The notes beneath the pieces were generated by a model. It had not been told where the DNA came from. It saw only the letters and a list, made by a program, of their open reading frames with translations, and searched no databases. DNA of 18,352 nucleotides from Actinomycetes bacterium (GTDB taxonomy: Bacteria > Actinomycetota > Actinomycetes > Mycobacteriales > Mycobacteriaceae), in assembly GCA_022600695.1 (NCBI GenBank), contig JAHZJY010000099.1, forward strand, positions 1-18,352, read 5' to 3'. Each line of letters starts with the position of its first letter. The first letter of the stretch is position 1. A program made the translations under genes and the position numbers. Below are positions 1 through 7,778 of the stretch, piece by piece.

Positions 1-1
1 G

Positions 2-43
2 ATTGACATTCCGCTGCGGGCCATCCCGACTCTGGTCGTCTAG
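2..43 (+). CDS. 3' end of an unidentified gene (partial)
   Basis: The first bases read in one frame as IDIPLRAIPTLVV followed by TAG at 41-43. Third positions are mostly G or C (ATC, CCG, CTG, CGG, GTC), as in real genes of this window, and the frame stops just before a tandem repeat and then the end of lucA on the other strand, so a convergent gene end is reasonable. Only 13 codons are visible and I do not recognise the family. The stop codon is the first base triplet of the heptamer repeat that follows. Confidence 0.4.
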   Translation: MDIPLRAIPTLVV

Positions 44-68
44 CCGCTAGCCGCTAGCCGCTAGCCGC
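41..68. repeat. Four tandem copies of heptamer TAGCCGC
   Basis: Positions 41-68 are four perfect copies of TAGCCGC. Because 7 is not a multiple of 3, the TAGs at 41, 48, 55 and 62 fall in all three plus-strand frames, so read-through or frameshifted translation of the upstream gene ends here. On the minus strand the unit reads GCGGCTA and gives no stop. It lies between two convergent gene ends. The copy number probably varies by slippage; a role as a translational stop buffer is inference. Confidence 0.85.
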
Positions 69-147
69 GGTTGCGGATCGGTGGTACGACAGCGGCACCG
101 AATTCGATCTGCGGCGGCGGGAGGTGCTCGAGCGTGACGTGGGCGAT

Positions 148-999
148 TCAGCGGCGAAGGCGGTGGCGGGTCTTGCCGGCCGGCCGCCGGTTGCGCAGGC
201 CGCTGGGGGCCTCGGTAGCGTCACCGGCATCCGCTGCGGATTCGACGGAGTCGACGGCTTCGGGCGGCTGCGGCTCTGATTCATCGGCAGATTCTGCTGG
301 TGACCGCTCAACGACGTCCGCCTCGACTTCGGTGGGTTCGGCTTCAGTGGGTACGGCTTCAGTGGGTACGGCTTCGGTGGCCTCGGCTCCGACGGCCTCA
401 GCGGCCGTCGGCTCGTCGGCGTCGGCCTCGTCGGTGGTCTCCTCAGCCGCCGGGAGATCCTCATCGGCATCTTCGGTCGACGTGCCGGCGCTCTTGTCCG
501 GGCGCTTCCGACCCCAGCGCTTCTCCTTCTTCGCCCGCGGTTCCCTCACGGCCTTCGGCGGCCTGGGCGGTCCGGGCGGCTTCTCGGCGATGAAGGACAG
601 ATAGAAGGCCGCCACCGCGAGAATCACCATCGCGCCGGCCGCGCCGTAGACGCCGAACAACCACGGGCCCGCTGCCTCAAGGTTGAGCCAGATCTCCGTG
701 ATCGCCGTCAGCAAGATCAATGTCCCCGCGACCACATGAAGCACCGCAGACCATGCCAGCAGGCGCAACGCCAGCTCGGGGGTCCGGGCACTCGGCCACA
801 GCGAGCGCTGCAGGATCACCCACACCGGGACGGCGGCGGCACCGATCGGCAGCCCGGCCACGATCCGTCCGACGGTTGCCGACGTCGCGGGGATGTCGCC
901 GGTGAGCACCCACCAGCGCGGCAGGATGAAAACCACGTAGAGGCCGACGCCCAGCAGAACAAGGGCCAGGTGCAGTGCTGTCGCGGCGCGCCGCCCCAT
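148..999 (-). CDS. lucA: LucA-like membrane protein (lipid uptake coordinator)
   Basis: A 283-residue protein with four predicted membrane segments at about residues 8-32, 46-63, 79-103 and 113-139. A short Pro/basic stretch follows (150-169, KKEKRWGRKRP), then an acidic Ala/Glu/Pro-rich tail (170-260) with PTEAV repeats and a basic end. Position next to tRNA-Ser, ffs and a Rv3722c-type aminotransferase matches M. tuberculosis Rv3723, LucA, which in that species associates with the Mce1 and Mce4 transporters and is needed for fatty-acid and cholesterol uptake. The identification rests on topology and gene order. The ATG at 997-999 has a good ribosome site (GAGGAG at about 1004-1009). A strong inverted repeat sits just upstream, leaving little room for a separate promoter, so it may depend on transcription from the tRNA. 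Confidence 0.8.
   Translation of the reverse strand: MGRRAATALHLALVLLGVGLYVVFILPRWWVLTGDIPATSATVGRIVAGLPIGAAAVPVWVILQRSLWPSARTPELALRLLAWSAVLHVVAGTLILLTAITEIWLNLEAAGPWLFGVYGAAGAMVILAVAAFYLSFIAEKPPGPPRPPKAVREPRAKKEKRWGRKRPDKSAGTSTEDADEDLPAAEETTDEADADEPTAAEAVGAEATEAVPTEAVPTEAEPTEVEADVVERSPAESADESEPQPPEAVDSVESAADAGDATEAPSGLRNRRPAGKTRHRLRR
326..385. repeat. 15-bp tandem repeat inside lucA
   Basis: The unit GCTTCAGTGGGTACG occurs perfectly at 341-355 and 356-370, with degenerate copies at 326-340 and 371-385. The period is a multiple of three, so the lucA frame is kept; on the minus strand it encodes the PTEAV/PTEAE pentapeptide repeat in the acidic tail (about residues 206-225). The repeat number probably varies between strains. 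Confidence 0.8.
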
Positions 1000-1018
1000 G
1001 CCACTCCTCTTTTCGTGG

Positions 1019-1063
1019 GTCCGGGGTGCGACCAGACCTTAGGTAGGCGATCGCACCCCGGAC
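1019..1063 (-). terminator. 13-bp perfect stem between tRNA-Ser and lucA
   Basis: GTCCGGGGTGCGA at 1019-1031 is the exact reverse complement of 1051-1063, with a 19-base loop in which ACCT and AGGT (1036-1039, 1041-1044) can pair further. It starts 6 bases after the tRNA 3' end and stops 19 bases before the lucA ATG, directly beside the lucA ribosome site. No T-run follows on the minus strand. It may be a U-less terminator or processing stem for the tRNA transcript, or an attenuator-like control of lucA. The stem is certain; its role is inference. Confidence 0.6.
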
Positions 1064-1068
1064 AGGTG

Positions 1069-1154
1069 CGGAGGATAGGGGATTTGAACCCCTGAGGGCT
1101 ATTAACCCAACCCGCGTTCCAGGCGAGCGCCATAGGCCACTAGGCGAATCCTCC
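1069..1154 (-). tRNA. tRNA-Ser (anticodon GGA)
   Basis: On the minus strand a complete 86-base tRNA folds: the acceptor GGAGGAT (1148-1154) pairs with ATCCTCC (1070-1076), with G as discriminator at 1069. The anticodon stem CTCGC/GCGGG encloses the loop CTGGAAC, so the anticodon is GGA and it reads UCC/UCU serine codons. The long variable arm (around TTGGGTTAATAGCCC) is typical of tRNA-Ser, and the T-arm AGGGG-TTCAAAT-CCCCT is intact. CCA is not encoded; the bases after the discriminator read CAC. Confidence 0.96.
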
Positions 1155-1161
1155 GTCGGCC

Positions 1162-1191
1162 ATGGTAACCGACCGACTCCTGGGTTCTCGA
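1162..1191 (-). promoter_or_regulatory. Candidate promoter of tRNA-Ser
   Basis: On the minus strand a -10 box TACCAT (1167 to 1162) ends 7 bases before the first tRNA base, and TCGAGA (1191 to 1186, four of six matches to TTGACA) lies 18 bases upstream. The spacing predicts initiation at about 1155. The region overlaps that of the divergent ffs promoter. Confidence 0.5.
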
Positions 1192-1196
1192 CCGGC

Positions 1197-1227
1197 TGTG
1201 TCCGGCGTGACCGGCCGGTATTACACT
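1197..1227 (+). promoter_or_regulatory. ffs: Candidate promoter of ffs
   Basis: A -10 box TACACT at 1222-1227 is followed 6-7 bases later by the start of the SRP RNA stem. The -35 is weak (TGTGTC at 1197-1202, 19-base spacer), which is common in mycobacteria. The same TACACT hexamer precedes murT. Confidence 0.5.
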
Positions 1228-1231
1228 CGAC

Positions 1232-2652
<1,421 letters not shown>

Positions 2653-2661
2653 CCTGCTGAG

Positions 2662-4554
2662 GTGGCGCTCTACCGCAAGTACCGACCGGCGACCTTCGCC
2701 GAGGTGGTCGGTCAGGAACACGTCACCGAGCCGCTGTCGACCGCGCTGTCGGCAGGCCGGATCAACCACGCCTATTTGTTCTCCGGCCCGCGTGGCTGCG
2801 GTAAGACCTCGTCGGCCCGGATCCTCGCCCGCTCGCTGAACTGCGAGCGGGGGCCGACCCCGACGCCGTGCGGGGTGTGCGACTCCTGTCAGGCGTTGGC
2901 GCCCAACGGCGGCGGCCACCTTGACGTCACCGAACTCGATGCCGCCAGCCACGGCGGAGTCGAGGACACCCGGGAGTTACGCGACCGGGCGTTCTACGCC
3001 CCGGCACAGTCGCGGTATCGCGTCTTCATCATCGATGAGGCGCACACGGTCAGCAAGGAGGGTTTCAACGCCTTGCTGAAGATCGTCGAGGAACCGCCCG
3101 AGCATCTGATCTTCGTATTCGCCACCACCGAACCGGAAAAGGTGCTGCCCACCATCCGCTCGCGGACCCACCACTACCCCTTCCGACTGCTGGCGCCGCG
3201 CACGATGCGGGGTCTCGTCGAGAAGGTGCTGACCTCGGAGGACGTCGAGGTCGACGACGCAGTCTTTCCTCTGGTCATTCGCGCCGGCGCCGGGTCCCCG
3301 CGAGACACCCTCAGCGTGCTCGACCAGTTGCTGGCCGGCACGGACGGCAAACGGGTGCACTATCAGCGGGCCCTGGCACTGCTTGGCGCGACCGATATGG
3401 CGTTGATCGATGACGCCGTCGACGCCCTCGCCGCGGAAGACGCCGCAGCCCTGTTCGGCACCGTGGAGTCCGTCATCGACGCCGGCCATGACCCGCGGCG
3501 GTTCGCCAGCGATCTGCTTGACAGGTTCCGGGATCTCATTGTGCTGCAGGCAGTTCCAGACGCTGCGAGTCGCGGTGTGGTGGATGCGCCCGAGGATGTT
3601 CTGGACCGGATGCGCGATCAGGCGGACCGGGTCGGCCCGGCCACCCTGGCCCGCTACGCTGAAGTGGTACACGCCGGCCTCGGGGAGATGCGCGGTGCGA
3701 CCGCCCCCCGACTGCTTCTGGAGGTGGTCTGCGCCCGGCTGCTGCTGCCGTCTGCGAGCGACACCGAATCGGCTCTGCTGCAACGCGTCGAACGCATCGA
3801 GACCCGGCTGGACATCTCCATCCCGGACGATGAAGCTGCGATGGTAAGCCGGCCTCAGCCATCCGGAAAGAAGTACGTCCGGAGAAACCAGGCCCCGACG
3901 GATGTGCCGGTGCCCGCCCCGGTCCAAGCTGCGGAGCCCGCCGAACCGGCGTTCACCGAACCCGCCGAACCGATGCCCGCCCGGCGCGCTCAATCCCCCT
4001 CGCCCGCAGCGGAACCGACCCCTCCGCCGGCCCCCGCGCCCCCGCCGGCCCCCGCGCCCCCGCCGGTCCCCGCGCCCCCGCCGGAGCCCCCGCCTGCATC
4101 GGGTGCCCTCGACGCCGCCGCAGTACGCAGCATGTGGTCGACGGTGCGGGAGAAGGTCCGCGAACGCAGCCGCACCATCGACGTCATGATTGCCGGTGCA
4201 GTCGTGCGCGCGGTGGACGGAGACAGCCTGGTATTGGCTCATGACTCGGCACCACTGGCCCAGCGGCTGTCCGAGCAGCGCAACGCCGACGTGATCCGCG
4301 ATGCCCTGAAGGATGCTCTCGGGGTCAACTGGCGGGTGCGCTGCGAGGTCAGGTCGGACGAACCTGCCGCAGAAACCACGGCCGCACCGGCCGCCCCCGA
4401 ACCGGAGGCAGATCTCGCCGACGCCCAACGCGCCGAAGAGGACAGCATGATCGCCGAGGCGGTTCGCGACGAGTCCGCACCCCGACGTGACCCCGAGGAT
4501 GTCGCGCTGGAGCTGCTGCAGAACGAGTTGGGAGCGCGCCGAATCGACGGCTGA
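2662..4554 (+). CDS. dnaX: DNA polymerase III subunit tau (DnaX, clamp loader)
   Basis: A 630-residue clamp-loader ATPase. It shows Walker A GPRGCGKTS (42-50), the zinc module C61-x8-C70-x2-C73-x2-C76, Walker B IIDEAH (123-128), sensor 1 ATTE (154-157), an SRT arginine-finger motif (167-169) in place of the usual SRC, and sensor 2 GSPRD (211-215). A Pro/Ala-rich linker (about 395-475) containing an 18-bp DNA repeat joins the C-terminal domain, which in other species contacts the polymerase. The GTG start gives the standard MALYRKYRPATF N-terminus; the ribosome site is poor and the gene is probably translationally coupled to the aminotransferase. No A-AAA-AAG slippery site is visible, so a gamma form by E. 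coli-type frameshifting is unlikely. Confidence 0.95.
   Translation: MALYRKYRPATFAEVVGQEHVTEPLSTALSAGRINHAYLFSGPRGCGKTSSARILARSLNCERGPTPTPCGVCDSCQALAPNGGGHLDVTELDAASHGGVEDTRELRDRAFYAPAQSRYRVFIIDEAHTVSKEGFNALLKIVEEPPEHLIFVFATTEPEKVLPTIRSRTHHYPFRLLAPRTMRGLVEKVLTSEDVEVDDAVFPLVIRAGAGSPRDTLSVLDQLLAGTDGKRVHYQRALALLGATDMALIDDAVDALAAEDAAALFGTVESVIDAGHDPRRFASDLLDRFRDLIVLQAVPDAASRGVVDAPEDVLDRMRDQADRVGPATLARYAEVVHAGLGEMRGATAPRLLLEVVCARLLLPSASDTESALLQRVERIETRLDISIPDDEAAMVSRPQPSGKKYVRRNQAPTDVPVPAPVQAAEPAEPAFTEPAEPMPARRAQSPSPAAEPTPPPAPAPPPAPAPPPVPAPPPEPPPASGALDAAAVRSMWSTVREKVRERSRTIDVMIAGAVVRAVDGDSLVLAHDSAPLAQRLSEQRNADVIRDALKDALGVNWRVRCEVRSDEPAAETTAAPAAPEPEADLADAQRAEEDSMIAEAVRDESAPRRDPEDVALELLQNELGARRIDG
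4024..4089. repeat. dnaX: 18-bp tandem repeat in the dnaX proline-rich linker
   Basis: CCGCCGG recurs at 4024, 4042, 4060 and 4078, giving three 18-base units (one with G-T change) and a partial fourth. The period keeps the frame and encodes repeating PPPAPA hexapeptides in the linker between the ATPase/collar part and the C-terminal domain. Strain length variation is expected. Confidence 0.8.
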
Positions 4555-4595
4555 GGGAACGGGCCTATCAGTGCGCGGCAGTCGCCGGTGGCCGG

Positions 4596-6356
4596 TTACC
4601 CCTGCTCGCTGCCGACACCGTGATGCACCCGGAAGAAGTTGGCGGGGTCATACCGGTTCTTGATGCTGAGCAGCCGCGGATAGTTCGATCCCCACTGGTT
4701 CTGCTGCCAATCCTCCAGGAAGAAGTCGGACTCAGTCGAATACGTTCCCGCACCCGGGGTCACGTCCTTGATGAAGCCCATGGCCCGGTTGATCGCATCC
4801 CCGGTGTCGCGAGCCTCCTTCACGTTGGGCTCGCGCCCGGACACCCCCGGGTACTTGTATTGCTGCGAGGACGCCATGATCACCAGCGCGGCCGCCTCGA
4901 AACAGCCCGGATGCAGGGCCGTCTGTTCATCTCGAACCCGTGCTTCCGGGTGTTCCCCACTGAGGCCCTTGTTGATCTGGAAGACGAACGATTGCAGCCT
5001 GGACGCCTGGAAAAAGGCGTCGGCGATCTGGCCCGGATCGCGCCTCAACAGATCGGTGGAGATCCACCGGGACTGGTAGCCGCTCCAGAAGGCGCCGAGT
5101 TCACCCTGGTTACCGGACCACCAGTACTGGTACTCCGGTGCCTCCGGTCTCGGATCCCGGGTGATGAAGTCCGGGTTCGCCTCATCCCAGTAATCCGGGT
5201 TCCACAGGTTCTGGAACTCGAGAAGCTGGAACTGCAGATCGACGGCGTAGTCGTCGGGTCTGCCGCGGAACTGACCGGCGAACTGTTCGATGACCGCCCG
5301 GCCCTCGGCTTCCGGAAGATCCAGAAACGTCAGCCGGAAGCCCAACTCGTTGTCCGGTCCGAGGGCGACGGACTCCCCCCAGTGCCAGTTGTCCAGCCCC
5401 ACCGGATAGAACTCGGCGAACCGCTCGATCATCTCGCGGTAGGCGTCATCGCTGTTCGCCGTGATCGAACCGGTGACGATTCCCACGGTCGAGGGAATCG
5501 GGTGTGTCAGCAGCGTGACGCGGCTGACGATGCCGAAGGTCCCGCCGCCGCCACCGCGAACCGCGAAGAACAGATCCGGTTCGGAGAACTCGTTGACCGT
5601 GCGCACCTCGCCATCGGCGGTGACGATCTCCGCCTGCACGATGCCGCCCGAACCGGTGCCGTAACGCTTGGAGAACGACCCGAAGCCGCTGCCGAAGGTG
5701 AACCCACCGCAGGCCCCCACGCTGGTGCAGCCACCGCCTGAAACGAAGCGACCGGCCAACGTCGCGGCCCGGTAGGCCTCCAACCAGCGGGTGCCGGCTT
5801 CGACTGTCATCGCCTGAACGGGTGCGGTATCGGTCGGCGCCCCCGCCGGAACGAATGCGTCGTGCACCGTGATCTCGCGCATATCATGGGTCCACACCAG
5901 CAGGGAGTCCGGAGCGCAGTTTCGACCCAGGTAATCATGCCCGGTTCCCTTCACCACGAGTTTGACGCCGTTGTCCCGGGCGAAGTTGACCCCGGCGACG
6001 ATGTCACTGGTCTGCTGCGCCCGGACGGCGTAGGGCGAGGCGACGGCCGTCCACGCGTCGTACCACCCGGTCGACTGCAGCGCGCCGGGTTGCTCCTCGT
6101 TCCAGAAGGGGTTCTGGAGAAGCTCGAAGGTCTCCGGTGTTGCGTCCGCCCATGGTAGTGATGTGGTGATCAACCGGTCGCCCAACTGGGCTTTCAATGC
6201 CTCCCATTTCTGGCGGGAAGGCCAGGCGGCGGCCGGGGTGGTGGATGTGGTGGATGTGGTGGACGGTTTGCCCGCACACCCGGCGGAGGTGGCTGCCACC
6301 GCCGCGGCGACGAGAGCACCGCTTCGCAGGATCGTTCGGCGGGGGATTTCAGCCAT
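4596..6356 (-). CDS. Tat-exported FAD-binding oxidase with BBE domain, probable lipoprotein
   Basis: A 586-residue flavoenzyme of the berberine-bridge-enzyme family. The N-terminus has a twin-arginine motif (PRRTILRSG, R6-R7), a hydrophobic core and a plausible lipobox ending at Cys27 (TSAGC), followed by a Ser/Thr-rich tether (STTSTTSTT). A PCMH-type FAD domain follows, with H140 in KGTGHDYLG and C210 in SGGGCTSVGACGG, the two positions used for double covalent attachment of FAD in this family. The C-terminus NYPRLLSIKNRYDPANFF is a BBE domain. Such enzymes oxidise sugars, alcohols or alkaloid-like substrates with O2; the substrate here is unknown. An in-frame TGA directly precedes the ATG region and no Shine-Dalgarno is seen; a TACCTT box 6 bases upstream suggests a leaderless mRNA. 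I recall no counterpart at this place in M. tuberculosis. Confidence 0.88.
   Translation of the reverse strand: MAEIPRRTILRSGALVAAAVAATSAGCAGKPSTTSTTSTTPAAAWPSRQKWEALKAQLGDRLITTSLPWADATPETFELLQNPFWNEEQPGALQSTGWYDAWTAVASPYAVRAQQTSDIVAGVNFARDNGVKLVVKGTGHDYLGRNCAPDSLLVWTHDMREITVHDAFVPAGAPTDTAPVQAMTVEAGTRWLEAYRAATLAGRFVSGGGCTSVGACGGFTFGSGFGSFSKRYGTGSGGIVQAEIVTADGEVRTVNEFSEPDLFFAVRGGGGGTFGIVSRVTLLTHPIPSTVGIVTGSITANSDDAYREMIERFAEFYPVGLDNWHWGESVALGPDNELGFRLTFLDLPEAEGRAVIEQFAGQFRGRPDDYAVDLQFQLLEFQNLWNPDYWDEANPDFITRDPRPEAPEYQYWWSGNQGELGAFWSGYQSRWISTDLLRRDPGQIADAFFQASRLQSFVFQINKGLSGEHPEARVRDEQTALHPGCFEAAALVIMASSQQYKYPGVSGREPNVKEARDTGDAINRAMGFIKDVTPGAGTYSTESDFFLEDWQQNQWGSNYPRLLSIKNRYDPANFFRVHHGVGSEQG
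6238..6264. repeat. 9-bp tandem repeat coding the Ser/Thr tether
   Basis: GTGGTGGAT, GTGGTGGAT, GTGGTGGAC at 6238-6264. On the minus strand it encodes the repeated Ser-Thr-Thr triplets just after the putative lipidated cysteine of the exported flavoenzyme. Confidence 0.75.
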
Positions 6357-6362
6357 CGGTCA

Positions 6363-6368
6363 AAGGTA
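6363..6368 (-). promoter_or_regulatory. Candidate -10 box for a leaderless flavoenzyme mRNA
   Basis: TACCTT (6368 to 6363 on the minus strand) fits the mycobacterial TANNNT consensus and is separated from the ATG by six bases, so transcription could start on the A of the ATG. No ribosome site is present, and leaderless transcripts are common in mycobacteria. No clear -35 is seen. Confidence 0.4.
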
Positions 6369-6426
6369 CTTGAGTGCTCCGCCGCACCCGCGGCCGGAAC
6401 TCGCTACAGCCGAGAACGGCCACTCG

Positions 6427-7731
6427 TCAGGAAGTCCACCAGGGCCGCAGAGGCAGACCGCCGTCGCCGCCACGGCCATCCGGTTTTACGGCCAGAACCT
6501 GGTGCAGCTGAACAACATTGGTCTCGAATCCGAGCCGTGAGCCGGCCATGTAAAGGCCCCACACCTTTGCGGTGGGCAGGCCTACCTCAGCCACCGCCTC
6601 GTCCCAGTGTGCGACGAGGTTGCGGCACCAGTCGCGCAGGGTCATCGCGTAGTGGCGGCGCAGGTTCTCCTCGTGCAACACCTCCAGGCCGACGTCCTGA
6701 ATCTCGGAGATGACGCGCCCCGATCCGGTGAGCTCGCCGTCCGGGAAGATGTAGCGGTCGATGAAACTTCCGGCAGACCCCGGCCGATGATTGTCCGGCC
6801 TGGTGATGCAGTGGTTGAGCAGAAGGCCCCCGGTGCGGAGTTTGGATTTCAGGAAACGGAAGTAGGACGGATAGTTGGCCACCCCGATGTGCTCGGTCAA
6901 CCCGATTGACGACACGGCGTCGAAGCCGCTCGGGAGCACGTCCCGGTAGTCGCCATGACGGATCTCGGCGAGATCGGCCAGGCCTTCATCGGCAATCGCC
7001 TTCTGCCCCCATAGAGCCTGCTCGCGGGAGAGCGTGACGCCGATCGTCCGGACACCGTGCCGGGCGGCGTGCCGCACCATACCGCCCCATCCGCACCCGA
7101 CGTCGAGCAGTCGGTCCCCCGCCCGCAGGCGGAGTTTGTCGAACACCAGCCGGTACTTGTTCTCCTGCGCCTGCTCGAGGCTGGCCGCCGGATCGGGGTA
7201 GCAGGCGCAGGTGTAGGTCATCGACGGTCCGAGCACCCACCGGTAGAACGTGTTCGACACGTCGTAGTGATGGTGGATCGCCTCGGCATCGCGCCTGCGA
7301 CCGTGGCGCAGCCCCGCCGCCATGCGGCGCCACCGCGGCAGGGTCTCCTGCTGCGGTGGTGTGATGGGTCTGAGGTGGCGCACGCCGAGTGAGCGGACGA
7401 TGTCGACCATCTCCCGCGCCGAGGGCCGTTTGAGGGCACTGGCACCGAGCATCTTGAGCAACTCGTAGGGGTCACCCGGGTGCACGCCTCGGACTTCGAG
7501 ATCTCCGGCCACGTAGGCACGGGTCAGGCCCAGATCGCCGGGTGCGGTGGCCAGGTAGGTGGTGCCGCGCGGGGTCCGCAGGTCCAGGCCGAGCCGGGCG
7601 TCGGCAGGCCCGGTGGCGCTGCCGTCGTAGGCCGTGAAGCGCAGGGGCAATTCACCCTCGGCGACCAGCAATTCGATCATCGCCGCCAGCGGCAGCCTCC
7701 CGGCGCGCACCGGCTCCCTGACCGTGTTCAT
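6427..7731 (-). CDS. Cyclopropane/methyl-branched fatty-acid synthase type SAM methyltransferase (Rv3720-like)
   Basis: A 434-residue member of the cyclopropane-fatty-acyl-phospholipid synthase family. It transfers a methyl group from SAM to the double bond of an acyl chain in a phospholipid. Visible: HHYDVSN (154-160), SAM motif LLDVGCGWGG (208-217), LTEHIG with E280 (equivalent of the bicarbonate-binding Glu), YIFPDGEL (327-334) and HYAMTLRDW with Y361. An N-terminal domain of about 120 residues precedes it. The ribosome site is AGAGAGGGA before the ATG. The gene for an FAD oxidoreductase ends 47 bases upstream on the same strand. This pairing resembles tmsA/tmsB (ufaA1 region), where methylene transfer plus flavin-dependent reduction gives 10-methylstearate. 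A 10-methyl or cyclopropane product is possible; sequence does not decide. Confidence 0.88.
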   Translation of the reverse strand: MNTVREPVRAGRLPLAAMIELLVAEGELPLRFTAYDGSATGPADARLGLDLRTPRGTTYLATAPGDLGLTRAYVAGDLEVRGVHPGDPYELLKMLGASALKRPSAREMVDIVRSLGVRHLRPITPPQQETLPRWRRMAAGLRHGRRRDAEAIHHHYDVSNTFYRWVLGPSMTYTCACYPDPAASLEQAQENKYRLVFDKLRLRAGDRLLDVGCGWGGMVRHAARHGVRTIGVTLSREQALWGQKAIADEGLADLAEIRHGDYRDVLPSGFDAVSSIGLTEHIGVANYPSYFRFLKSKLRTGGLLLNHCITRPDNHRPGSAGSFIDRYIFPDGELTGSGRVISEIQDVGLEVLHEENLRRHYAMTLRDWCRNLVAHWDEAVAEVGLPTAKVWGLYMAGSRLGFETNVVQLHQVLAVKPDGRGGDGGLPLRPWWTS

Positions 7732-7778
7732 GGCGTCCCTCTCTTGTGCGTTGTCGCTCTTTCCCGCGCCGTGGTGGC

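Noticed and set aside
3860..3880. Possible frameshift site in dnaX (GGAAAGAAG)
   Set aside because: It is not a run of six A with a following G, and no stimulatory structure or nearby alternative-frame stop pattern was evident.
4024..4089. Tandem repeat considered as a CRISPR-like array
   Set aside because: No spacers; it is an in-frame proline-rich coding repeat.
2977..4428. 483-codon minus-strand open frame opposite dnaX
   Set aside because: Low-complexity Gly/Arg-rich shadow of dnaX without ribosome site or recognisable domain.
4555..4600. Possible terminator between dnaX and the flavoenzyme (CCGG-TGG-CCGG; CGGCAG/CTGCCG)
   Set aside because: Stems are only 4 to 6 bp, the outer loop is long and there is no T-run; chance pairing in GC-rich DNA.
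4620..5741. 373-codon plus-strand open frame opposite the exported flavoenzyme
   Set aside because: The minus frame has the twin-arginine, FAD and BBE motifs in full; the plus frame has none.
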